Source: Hypsibius dujardini
Taxonomy: Eukaryota; Tardigrada; Eutardigrada; Parachela; Hypsibiidae
NCBI GenBank assembly: GCA_001579985.1
Contig: LRSR01001645.1
Coordinates: 1-44,618 of the forward strand
DNA: 44,618 nt
Direction of reading: 5' to 3'
Position numbers and translations under genes: made by a program. The notes under the pieces are model-generated. The model did no database searches, was not told the DNA's origin, and was given only the letters and a program-made list of their open reading frames with translations. Of this stretch, positions 1 through 12,100 are shown one piece after another (within the stretch, counting starts at the first letter, position 1; every line of letters begins with the position of its first letter).

Positions 1-1124
1 ATCGAAACCATGGAAAGGATATTAAGGACAACTTGCCTCACTGACTTACATGAGAGTAGAGGACAGTCAAGAGTATTTTTCAGTCCAATTCTCTTCGACT
101 TTGTTGAGGCCATTTTTTAGTTTAAAGTGCGATGATTTTAAAACAATCCGAAACCTGGAAAAATAAGACAATTTCAATTTGCTAGATATTTAATACAAAA
201 ATATAAATATTTTAGAGAGACTGTAGTTACCTTTACTTACAACCGACTAGCTCTAAACCAACCTGCATATGCAGTACATTTTTTAATTCTCCGACATTTC
301 TGTCAGCCATTTACTTGACACTTATCATTTGTGATGGTGCGTCCGTCAGCGAGTCCCCGTTGTTTGATACACCCTGGAGCGGGACTCTGTCGATCGTCCC
401 AAGTTCACACTTCCTGCACGAAAGTCAAACCTCACGTCGGTAGAACTATCTTTCGCTATCCTCAGAGGCGTAACGGGGGGCACTAAGCGAGTGCCCTCCC
501 TTGATTAATTTGGGTCGCCGGCAGGGGGGGGGGCGATTTTTATTTTGTGTGTGGAGAAGTGGACGGACTACGACAAAAACCAAGCATGTGCTAAACATCT
601 TGAAGAAGGCCGTAATGAGAAGATGCTTATTGAATCCGGTGTCATTGCAGTCTCTTCCACGACCAACCGCTGATTTAGTTCGGGTATATAATTTTTGTGG
701 ATCGAAGTATGCGGAGTGCACTTACTCCTCAACAACCTATCGTCCGCGAGTTGCCTGGTCTCTCCCCCCCCTCCCCCGATAAAGCGCAGACTGAACGCGA
801 TGATAGTCCGTCCGTATTTGATGAACTACGGGTTAATTATGGATAAGATAAATCAACCAATTGTTAGCAAGGAACGATATCTTGACTTGCACCTTCTCGT
901 AATTGGGGCACGTCGTCCTGTAATGAACCCACCCATCCACATAACATATATACTACAGAAGTTACAACCAGGCATGTCTGTCTGCATTCATCGGCATAAT
1001 CACCATTACCAGCTGCAAGCGTTTACTTTAGTCTGTCTCATGCAAGAGACATTGAATTGAAAGCGACCAACATCAGAAGGAGGACAACCTACCAAAAAAT
1101 ATTTTTGAGGGTTCGAGAAAAGCA
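1..1124. other. Non-coding upstream region of the perlecan gene
   Basis: I see no supportable gene here. Open frames in this stretch start at chance codons and have no recognisable domain. Visible structure: a perfect 7-bp stem hairpin at 478-496 (GGGCACT / AGTGCCC, loop AAGCG), a ten-base G run near 524-533, and a C-rich run near 765-778. The region must hold the perlecan promoter and 5' UTR, but I see no TATA box or other element placed well enough to call. Confidence 0.5.
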
Positions 1125-3145
1125 ATGATTGTTCATATGCGGGTGGTCGGAATGGTCTCGAAGGTGGTGCTGACTGGGATTGTCGTTTGCCTTATTGCAG
1201 TCGGAATTTCAGCCCGCGTGAAAGAGGACGAAAATGATATTTCACGTAAGGCACGAAGGGGTCTCTAAACGGCCGAATAATATGAGTAGCGATGTGGAAA
1301 AGGGACGTTTGTTTGCAAAAATAACCGTAAACTGTTGTTTGATTTCGCCATTGCTGTTGCATTTAGGTATTTCACAGGAGGAAGAATACCCTATAGAGAT
1401 AGCCGCGCCACCGCCTCCATCGGTGGTGGTGACCCCGGCTGATCTAACTGTCGACGAAGGCTCCGACGCGATTTTAGACTGTTACGTTCACGGAGAATCA
1501 CGCGTGGTTTGGGAGAAGATAGGTGGCTCCTTGCCGGACGGAGTTTCGCCTTACGAAACCCGATTGCTGATCCGGTCCTTCCGGCCGGAGGATGCCGGTC
1601 ACTATGTGTGCCGTGCCATCGACCTCCCCATACCGGACGAGGATTCCGCACGAATCATGTTAGGCTCGCAAATTGGTAAAACGCTTAACCAAAATACATT
1701 GCGTTTTTTGTCCTTGAGCTAGTTAATTTCTTAGGCGCTACTCGGTCACCCCAAGTGGCGATCTTTGAGCAGGTGGAACTGTACACCTTTCCAGCTGGCG
1801 AAGAGCTATACCATGAAGTGGGTGTTCCGTTGGTGTTAGACTGCCTAGCTAGCGACCCAAGGGTGGAGCTCCATTGGATAGCTCCACACTCGCAGAAAGC
1901 TGCGGATCAACCTCGAACTGAATTTCTTCCGTCGATTGGAGTGCGATTGGTGATTGAAAAGCCAAGTAGTAGAGATAGCGGAGTCTACGTCTGCCATCAT
2001 GATTCTCGCCATCAAGGCGACCACGATGTATCCAAATCGGTCAGCGTGATTGTGACTGGAGGTAAATCGGATGAAGGCGAGAGGGTGTGTTGAGTGTGTG
2101 TTTGGTTGACGGTTTGTTTATGGGACGCTTGTCGAGTGTGTGGTGTCATTTTGGTGCGCCCGATTCTCGAGTCCCGGCTGTTCTTGTTCCGCACGATGAC
2201 TGGTCGACCGTCCTGTACGGTCAATCGGTTGAATAGTGGGAATGTCGGATAGTCGGATGGGCAAAATAAGAAACGGGTTAAGGAATGATTGAGAGGTTAA
2301 GCGACTAGCTGTCAAAAAACCGAACCGTCCAATAATCGGTCGGCCAGACGGTTCGCTCGTGAAAGCGTTGGATGATTGGCAGAAATGACGAAGATTTTAC
2401 CCGTTGTACTCGGTTTAGTTGTAGTATGATATTATGCCGCTTTCAGGTGAATCTCAAATTGAAGTACCAACTAATCAGAACTCTGACGAACCGCACACAT
2501 CGGTTGTGGTAACACCCACGGAATTGACGGTCGACGAAGGTTCCGCAGCTGTGCTTGACTGCACTGTTATAGGTCAGTCACGCGTGGTCTGGGAACGACT
2601 AGACAATTCTTTGCCTGAGGGAGTATCTCAATACGAGAGCCGTCTCGTCATACCCGCATTCCAGCCGGAGGACGTTGGTACCTACATCTGTCGTGCCATC
2701 GATCTTCCCCAACCCAACGAAGGATCTGCTGACGTTAAACTTTCCGATTTCGGTATGGCCTGCCGTTGCACTTCAGTATAAAATACGCACTTGTATTATT
2801 CTCCGTTTGTGCTTTTAGACACGGATCATTCACCCTCGGAATCGGTCCCCCAGTCGGAAGAGCTCTCCATCTATCCCATCGGCGATGTGGTGTACCATCT
2901 CGCCGGAGAAACACTGGTGCTGGACTGCATCGCAGCTGATCGCAATGCCCGGCCGTATTGGGAGCAACCGAGACTGGATCAAACCGGACGGCAGTCGCAG
3001 CAAGAACCATCGCGTTCCCTCGCCTGGCGGATTGTTCTGACAGAACCTAGCAGCTTTGACAGTGGAGTTTATACCTGTCGTTTGGACGTACGTGGTGAAG
3101 GGCTTCCAGCTTTGTCCAAGTCGATTCGGGTCATCATAACTGGAG
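1125..3145 (+). other. Perlecan exons 1-5: signal peptide and four N-terminal Ig domains
   Basis: Exons: 1125-1245, 1367-1675, 1735-2061, 2447-2752, 2819-3145. Exon 1 is the signal peptide. Exons 2-5 each hold one Ig-like domain with the paired cysteines and the D-x-G-x-Y-x-C signature (DAGHYVC, DSGVYVC, DVGTYIC, DSGVYTC). Exons 2 and 4 are alike (both open with SVVVTP then LTVDEGS) and exons 3 and 5 are alike (Y-P/F-x-G near the start, then VLDC). The four domains are therefore one two-exon unit copied once, with exon lengths 309/327 and 306/327 and all boundaries in phase 1. Confidence 0.9.
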
Positions 3146-6100
3146 GTAAGGGGAACCTTTTTATTATTTCTACTCGATTAAAAGTAAAGGGACATTCACT
3201 GTAGAAGTTCCTCAAGTGACGACATACCAACCCCTAACCAGACCGCCTGCTCCGCCTCCTCGAACCCATCGACCAGTTATCCTTACCCGATGCGCTCAGG
3301 GCGAAGCGACATGCATGAACGGCCAGTGTATTCCGCGGAGCGGCCTTTGCAATGGAATACCTGTAAGATAAACTCTCATGAAAAGGCATATGTTTAACAG
3401 CTTTAGAAGAAGAGTGCGTTTAATCTGTTCGTAGGATTGTGGAGATATGTCTGATGAAAAGAACTGTGGTAAGGAACTGGGGTACATTAATTTTTCTACA
3501 ATGCAAACAGACATTCCTAAAGCTCCTATTAATTTTGATTTTGGGAAGTTCAAGTACTCTACAAGCTTCAGGCAGGTACAGTAGTGCTCTGGAAGTTTCC
3601 TAAAATCGTTTAAATTTCACACAGGAAACAGATGCGAGCCTACGGAAATGCGATGCAACAACGGTAAGAATACCTTATTTGTATGGACAATGTTTTGTGG
3701 CTTGAAAACTTGCGACAATAAAACCTTCAAGAACAACTGCTTTTTCAGGAAAGTGTATTCAGAAAATTTGGATCTGCGACAGTGAGGACGATTGCGGCGA
3801 CAACACTGACGAAATGAATTGCGAGGAGGAAGTGCCCGGGTCACCTTGTAGGGCCAGTCAATTCCTATGCGAGACTGGGGATCAGTGCTACCCAAGAAAT
3901 TTCCAGTGTGACGGGACGAACGACTGCCGTCAAGATGGTTCCGATGAAATTGGCTGTACTCCACCAGTTATTGTCCAACCACCAGAGTCCAGTATCGAAG
4001 CGCGACTTGGTTCGACCGTAACGATTCACTGCGAAAGTATCGGTTTTCCGGTCCCTCTCATCTCTTGGCGGTTGAATTGGGGAAATATTCCGGACCCACC
4101 TCGCGTCACCGCGCATAGTGAAGGAGGTCGTGGGACGTTGACCATTCGGAATTTTGCAGAAAGCGACCAAGGAGCTTACAGTTGTGAGGCGATCAACAAC
4201 CAGAATGCCTTGATTGCAACCCCGGATTGTTTTGTGACGTTGGAAGGGACGATCAGTGAGATTTGTCGACCGCCTATGTACAATGCAGCTGCGGAAAGTC
4301 CGGAAGACTGTATTGCTTGCTACTGCTCAGGCGTCTCCCAAAACTGTCGAAGCAGTTCACTATTCTCTTCCGAGATCGTCCCCTCGCATGCTCCATCCCT
4401 AGTGAACCACGATGGCCATTCTATTGCAAGGTACACTTAATTCCAATACACCCAGGTTGAGTGGCCAAGAAGGATCTTTTTGCTCCTCTGTTTAATCGTC
4501 CGTCTGTCTCTCCGTCCATCCTTCCTTTCGTCTCTCAGTCCATCCGCCTAATCATTAGACTCTCCATTGGTCTTTCGCCTCTTGGCACCAAACCCTCCGT
4601 TCGTCCTCCTGTTTGTCCTTATGTCAACCGTCTGCCCATCCATTGTTTCGCTCGTCTTTTCCGTCTCTCCGATCGTCTGTCCAACTGCCCACCATTCTTC
4701 CGTCCATATAACAATCCGACTACCCGTTCCTCCGTTGGTCATTATATCCATTCAATCAGATATCGAATCGTTGATGGGGCAGTGTCTTGCATTCTATCTA
4801 ATTAGCTAATCCATTAATTCCTTCGTCGTTGAGTTTGTGTAAATTAGCCCGTTAATTCACCTGCCTGCCCGTCTCAGTTTACGCTACCTATTGACCAGTC
4901 AATTAATTATTTTGTTTACAGTTACCATTACTATTGTTGTCCGGCCGACTGTCTTGAGATCCATCTACTCTTCCGATGCATTGTACATTCTATTTTGTTC
5001 ACAGCGCGAGGATTCACGGAGACCCCGGCAATCAGGAATACACCATAAAAAATGTGAACGACCTCTCCGAACACAGTACACCGATGTGGGCCCTGCCGCA
5101 AGAATTCCTGGGTGACCGAATCACCAGCTACGGCAGCGGACTACACTACCGAATCAAATTCGGTCCTGCCGGTCAACCGACCTCCCAACCGAACGTTATT
5201 ATTGGCGGTCCGGGTGGGGTGCTCTACCATCGCATTCGCCAGCATCCCCGCTCCGAAACCCATGTAACTTACCACGTGCCCCTGGTGGAAGGTGCTTGGC
5301 GCAAATTCCCGGAGGCTTCCGAGGACGACCGACCGACCAATGACGCAGTGTCTCGGGATGACTTTATGAAGGTTCTTCAAAATGTCGAGTACATTCGAGT
5401 GCGGGCTCACTATGATCGTGCGGCAATCTACTCAAGTATCGGTCACATCAAAATGGGCTCAGCCTCATCGGAAGACACGGGTCGTGGTCTTGCCTCTAAA
5501 GTTGAACAGTGTGAGTTGTACAAATATTTTTGCCATCCTCAGCCGATTTGCATGCGTTGTGTTGGTTGAAGGTGTTTGCTCACCCGGATACGACGGACTA
5601 AGCTGTGAGCGCTGCTCCCCGGGATACGAACGAGACGGAGGTCAGTGTTTCCTGGCTCGTCATCCGCATCCAGTGCAGCCGGAAGATTCCACAACACCGC
5701 CACCGGAGCCTGAGCAGGTCGATGGCGACTGCGACCCCAACGGCAGTTTCCATTCACAAAGAGATCCCTTCACCGGACACTGTATCTGCAAGGTAAGACA
5801 TTCAGCTTTTCCAAAAGCATTGCTTTTTGAAAAGAAATAGAACAATCATATTGGATATTTAGGCCAATAGTGTGGGGCCCCGTTGTGATCAGTGTCGACG
5901 TGGTACGTTCAATTTGAACGCGGCCAGCGAGGGAGGCTGTGATCTTTGCTTCTGCTCCGGCGTGACTCAGGATTGTCGAGATTCGAATTATTATCGAGAT
6001 GAGGTACACTTGCTTTGTCTTTCCAATGGGTAAACTCGACAGGTCGGTATGAACTCGATGCATCTTGCTTTATGTCCAGATCCAAGTAAAAGCTCGTGAT

Positions 6101-9100
6101 GCGCTGAATGACGGGCTGCAATTGACCAATCTTGCCCGCACCGAGTTCCCCCAGTCGGACGCGGCGTACTCCATCTCGAACAATCTCGTTATCTCGCCAC
6201 CGCCCGAGAGCAACGACGCTCTCTACTGGCAGCTGTCAAGGTCTATTTTAGGCAACAGAGTAAGTTGACTTTTTATCTTAGCCCATTTTCCGTTTGTGTT
6301 TTGATCGGTCAGGGTTTCAGGTTACCTCATACGGTGGAGATCTGGCGGTGGACCTGCGCGTTGCACACAATTACGAGCCTCAATCAGGCACTCAACATCC
6401 CGTTCACTTCAAGATTTTTGTAAGTACAGTAAATATTACCAAAACCTACAAAATTCATGCATGGGGAATAGCTCTTCAGGAATAACATCGGAGCAAGTAT
6501 TTCGAAAAGATTCCGGATAAGCTTGTTTTACCTTTGTTTGTTGGGCAGGGTAATGGCATCAACTTACACTTTGATAGCCAGCAAGCTCTCCACTCTAGTC
6601 GAGTAACCACAGTTCGGGCACCCCTCGTCGAGGTTCGTTGATCCTTTACACTTTCAACCTCATCCACGCCTTAACGCTTTTACATCGAAAACAGCGGGTA
6701 TGGGTTCGCGATGACGGTCAGCTGGCCACTCGCGAACACCTTCTCATGGCACTGGCAAATGTTCAAGCTATTCTAGTCTACGCCACTTTCGGTTCCGACA
6801 ACATGCTACTAGAGTACGCACCCATAAAACTGATTGTTCTGCTGAAGCAAAACCTATTGATATTGTTTTTGTTCTACAAAGTATTGGGGACGTCGTTCTA
6901 CAAACCGCTCAGCAGCATTATACCGGACAGGAACCAGCCTATGGGGTGGAGCTGTGCCAATGCCCTCCCGGATATGGAGGCACCTCCTGCGAGGTGACAT
7001 TAACAAAAGTCCAATAGAAATATCACTTCTGGTTTTTAACTAATGCAACTACAATTACAGAGATGTCAACGCGGTCATAGTCGCTCTGAAGGCGGACTCT
7101 ATCTCGGATTATGCGAGCCCTGCAATTGCAACGGTCACTCGGAAGATTGTCATCCAGAAAGCGGCATTTGCGAGGTGCATTGACTCTTAAGAATGTCTAA
7201 AATATGTGCTTGTTTTTAAAGATGATGCTTTATTAGAATTGCCGTGATGGAACGCAAGGTGATCAATGCGAGGTGCAAGCTCCTCCTGCGTCACGACCCA
7301 AACCGGAGGTTCTCGTCTCGGTTAAGAATGCCCGAACGGACGTAGAAGAGGGAGACCTGGTTGTCCTGCATTGTCGCGTGCAGAGCAGTATTCCAGTGCG
7401 GGTGTCTTGGACACGGCCGGATCGACAAGCGATGCCGGGCAGGGCGCAACAGAGAGCCGACAATTCGCTGGCCATTTGGGCTGCCGAATCGGATGACAGT
7501 GGTGTCTACATCTGCAGCGCCAACGGCGCGAATGGAGACTTTTCTACGGCTGAAGCCTTCCTTGTTGTCCGACGTAAGTCAAATGAAAGAGAGGTCTTCT
7601 GTTCCTCGAATTGAATGACATTTGCACACCTGGACCTTATAAAAAGAATTCTCTTTCAGCAAAAGTGGCCTCCGTCGTGGCTCACATAAGCCATCCTCAT
7701 CAACATCTGCCAGAACCAGATCGGTCCATCTTAGTGTATGTTGTACCTCCGAAGAGGAACGTCGTTCAGGCTGGCTCCACTGTCCACTTCCGATGCGTCG
7801 TCCGGAGTGCTGTACGTTTTTCTCCAGATTATCTGCTGGACCAAATTATTCGTCGTCACATGAGATGTATGCTTGATTTTAGTTGACTTATACTGCGGTT
7901 TGGAGGAAAACCGGAGGTCACTTGTCATCACGGGCCTTCGAAGTGGCAGGTCTCCTGACCCTCCACAATGTTCAGCCAGAGGACGAAGGCACTTATGTTT
8001 GCATGGGATCAAACCTCTACCAAACATCTTCCGACTGGGCTCAATTAATGCTTGAGAGTAAGAATTATTTTAAATAAAAGATACTTGCATAATAAATAAA
8101 ATATTCCAGTGATAATACTGTAAATATACGAGCTTTCTAAAACCGAGTCTATAAAACGCTAAATCAAATATGAACATTTCGGGGAACGCGGACAAACAAT
8201 GGAGTCTTATTGAAAATACCTTATTAATATACCAAAGTATTCAAAAAGATTGTCAATATGAGGTAAAACTTTTAATTCGGCGAACCTTTTCAGTTTCCCT
8301 GCTACATTAAGAGCTGTGATCCTACACACAATTTTAAGGACAATATCAAACAAAATTTTGCCAACTAGAGGACATACAATGCAAGGCAAGAATCCTCTTG
8401 TATAGTACGAGACAATTGTTTGGAAAATCAAGGTGAATTTTGCAGTAAATTAATTGGAATCGAGATGGTAGGGGAGCCACTTGCGTGTTGATGCACGAGT
8501 AAAAAATGCCGTGTCGATGATGAAATACTTCTCTTCAATCCAAATAGCCAGAACTTTTCTTCTTTTTTTGTCTATAAGAGCTTAGATTTGTGCCAATCAA
8601 AAAATAAGTTAGTTCTGTAAATTCTAGACCAAAGAAAAGAAAAATGTTCGTTAAGATTTTGCTAAGCTGATTGAAAATGTAAGTGACTGTTTTGGCTGCT
8701 TAGACAGAGTAATCAACTGCGTAGTAGTAATCTTCGTTGCCAGTTGGCAAACACATACGCTCCCTACTTTCCTCATGTCGCCCAATTAAAAGCGATTTGA
8801 AATGAGGAATTAAGAGTTTTACCTCGTAGTGCTAAATATATTATATGGAATTAAGGGAATGTTCGTTCGTAGGAGAGGAGCCACCTACAGCGGATCCGCC
8901 GACAACTTGGAGCTCCTCACCCGACAGCCATAAATATTGGTCACCACCACAAGTCAGCATTTTTCCATCATACCTCCAAGTGGCCGAGGGAGATTTAGCC
9001 GAATTCCACTGCACAGTCACCGGGAACCCTAGACCGCAAGTGTTCTGGTTCAAGGGACCCGCCGGACGCCAGGGCTCCGTGCTGGCCGACCAGGAAGTTT

Positions 9101-12100
9101 TCCGCATTACGTCCGCCCAGGGAGATGACGCAGCGGAGTACATCTGCTCCGCTTGGAATGCCGCCGGAACGGGGAGTGCCACCACTGTTCTCCACGTTGT
9201 CAAACGTGAGAATAACAATTCCCCAATCTATGAGAAACTTCAGACTCAATGGCGAATAAATTCATTATATTGCAGAAGGTGGACTGCCGATGATTCAGAT
9301 TGACTCCTCACATCAACTCGCCCGATCTGGCGACTCGGTCAAACTGCGTTGTGAAGCGTCCGGCGATCCGTTAGCCAAAATCGCATGGGAAAAGCAGCAC
9401 GGAGATCTCCCTTCGTCTGCCACGCAACTGAACGGTTTTCTTATACTTCACGATCTCTCTGAATCGGACCAAGGTCTCTATATCTGTACGGTCCGTAACG
9501 CCAAGGGCTCTTCCCGTGTCACCGTGCACCTTACGATCGACTCGAACGGGCATTTTGAAGACGACAGCTCCATCATTGGTGGTCACGGTTCCACCGATCC
9601 CGGCAATGCCCCTCCCGTCGTCTTCATCGAACCGAGGATGATGCGTGCTTTCGAGGGAGCCACCGTTGAGTTCGTATGTAACGTTGTAGCAGGTGGAGCG
9701 GGTCAAACAACGGTCACCTGGAATCGCCGCCAAGATAGCGAGCAACCGGACGACCGTCATCAGGTAATTGTTCTATTATCTTACAGCTCCATGGGCGTGA
9801 CTTAAGGTTTGGCGTAATTTGCAGACCTCGAATACGCGGTACACGATCCAGAACTTGCGTCCAGCTGACCGCGGGATTTACGTTTGCGTTGCAGAGAACA
9901 CGGCTGGAGTCGGGCGAGCAACGGTGCGATTAGAAGTCGAAGGTATGATTAGTATTTGTATTTGTTATACGAAGAGTAATTATCTTTCTAATGGGTTTTT
10001 TTAACGAGCACAGAAATAGTGACCCCTCAAATTGAGGTCTACCCAAATCGAACACGAACGGCTGAGATCGGTCAGGGCGTTTACTTCCACTGTCATATTA
10101 TGGCTGGTTCTCCGAATCCATCTCGAGTGTGGAGCCGGATGGATGGTCGACCGTTGACGGAGCGAACAAACGTCATTGACACTCCGGGTTCGCTGTTCTT
10201 CTCTAACGTCTCGGAAGCCGAATCTGGTTCATATGTTTGCACAGCGAGAAATGCCTTTGGCGAAGCAAATATCACAGTCCATCTTCAACTTCTTCCAGGT
10301 ACAACACATAGATGGAAGTAATCTACTAGTACTAGTATATAAAATTGTGCCCCAACGCTGAAATAATTAGGAAACATACTAAACATGATGAAAAATAAAA
10401 GGAATGCATTAGCATAAATTTACAAACTATAAGAATAAGATAAGAATAAGAATAAGTTAAGATAATTCGAAAGAATGATCAAAGAATCAGAATAAAGGAA
10501 TTGTAAACTCTTTACTTGTAGTCTCGGATGGTGGACACCGACCGACTGTTCCTCCGCTGCGCGTTGTCATAACTCAACTGCGAACTCGCAGCGGGACGCG
10601 TGTTACGTTACACTGTGTCCACCCGAACGATCACCGAGAAGGAATTCAGTATCTCTGGACTCGGGCAAACGGAGCCCCTCTCAGCTCACTGGCCGTGCAG
10701 AATGGAAGCATTCTGGTGTTGAGCGAGGCCTCCTCACAAGACGAAGGAAAGTACATTTGCACCGCCAAGACAAAGACAAGCCGAAGCCGAGCGGAGGGCC
10801 TCGTAGTCCTCAGCGAGTCGCGAGTGGACATACCAACGACTGCAATTACTACTCCGGCGACCTTGGACTGGACCCGTCACACAAATCAACGGCTTCACAT
10901 TCAGCCCGCGCGTTTGACGGCCAAACGCGGTGACAACGTCCGCTTCAGTTGTGTCGATCCCGACGCGGATGTGAAGGGCAATCTGGTGTATTACTGGACG
11001 AGAGAGGACACACGACCGCTCACCGATAAAGCCACTCAAATCGGTCGCTACCTCGATTTGGAGGACATACAGGATGAAGATGTTGGTCGGTACGTTTGTG
11101 TTGCGACGGCCGGGACTGAGGAAGCTTCAGCCATAGGAGAACTCCTATTCGAACAAGGTACCAGACGCAAGAATCATAGTAGACGTGATTTGGAGCAGCT
11201 CGTTATAAAATCCTCGTTGTTTCGTGTCAGAACCTTCAAGCCAAGCTCATAGACGACTGCCGCGCGCTCTAAGGTTCCGTGGTCAAGCTGATTCTTTTGT
11301 GGCTCTTCGAAATTCGACCGCTGGAAGCAGCGTGTCAAACGCGGATTGGCTCCAGCTGAGATTTAAACCGGAATCGGCAAACGGTACAGTCTCCACTGCA
11401 TCGATTGGAGCCCACCACCAGTCCATCTAAAGTACTTTTTAAATTGTATATAGGTCTTGTGATATACCAAGCACTCGCTGGAGAGAGCCAATCGGGAAAT
11501 GGCACGTATATTGCGCTCGGTCTCCGAGACGGTTTTGTTGAATTCCACCACGACCACGGGGCAGACCGTCCAGCCGTCGTGAGAAGCCGTCGTTCCGTCG
11601 AGCTCAATAAGTGGTATCAAGTTCGCATCACAAAGAATGGTAGCTTAGTAATCGATCAAGACGAAGCAGTTCTCATGTTAATTAACGGTCGGTATGCATA
11701 CCAAACGGGTACCGAGATGTATGTGGGTGGACTTCCCAGCAGTGCTCATTCACAGCAAAGCGTTGGGTTTAAAACCAATTTTGTGGGATACATCGGCAAC
11801 CTGACCGTTTATGGAGTCGCACAAGACATTGAAGGGAACGTAACGCCCGCTTTCGGGACCCTCGAATTTGAAGAAGGTAAATAGTAGATTTTTATTTGCA
11901 AGACTTATTTGGCAGTTTTCGGGTTCTTTGTTGTAGTTTCAAACGAAAATCGCGGGCTCCGATTCCGTGGAACAGCCAATTCTTTCATTGCCTTGCAAAC
12001 AGCTTCAAGTAGCACCGCGACCAACACAACGGTTGACCTTCAGAGGCTTCAGTTCAAACCGACGTCTTCCAACGGTACGATTCCCTGACCATGCGCGCAG

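Noticed and set aside
4461-4809. Long open frames in the perlecan intron 4431-5004
   Set aside because: Pyrimidine-rich repeats lack stop codons on several frames; no domain and the flanking exons join in frame without them.
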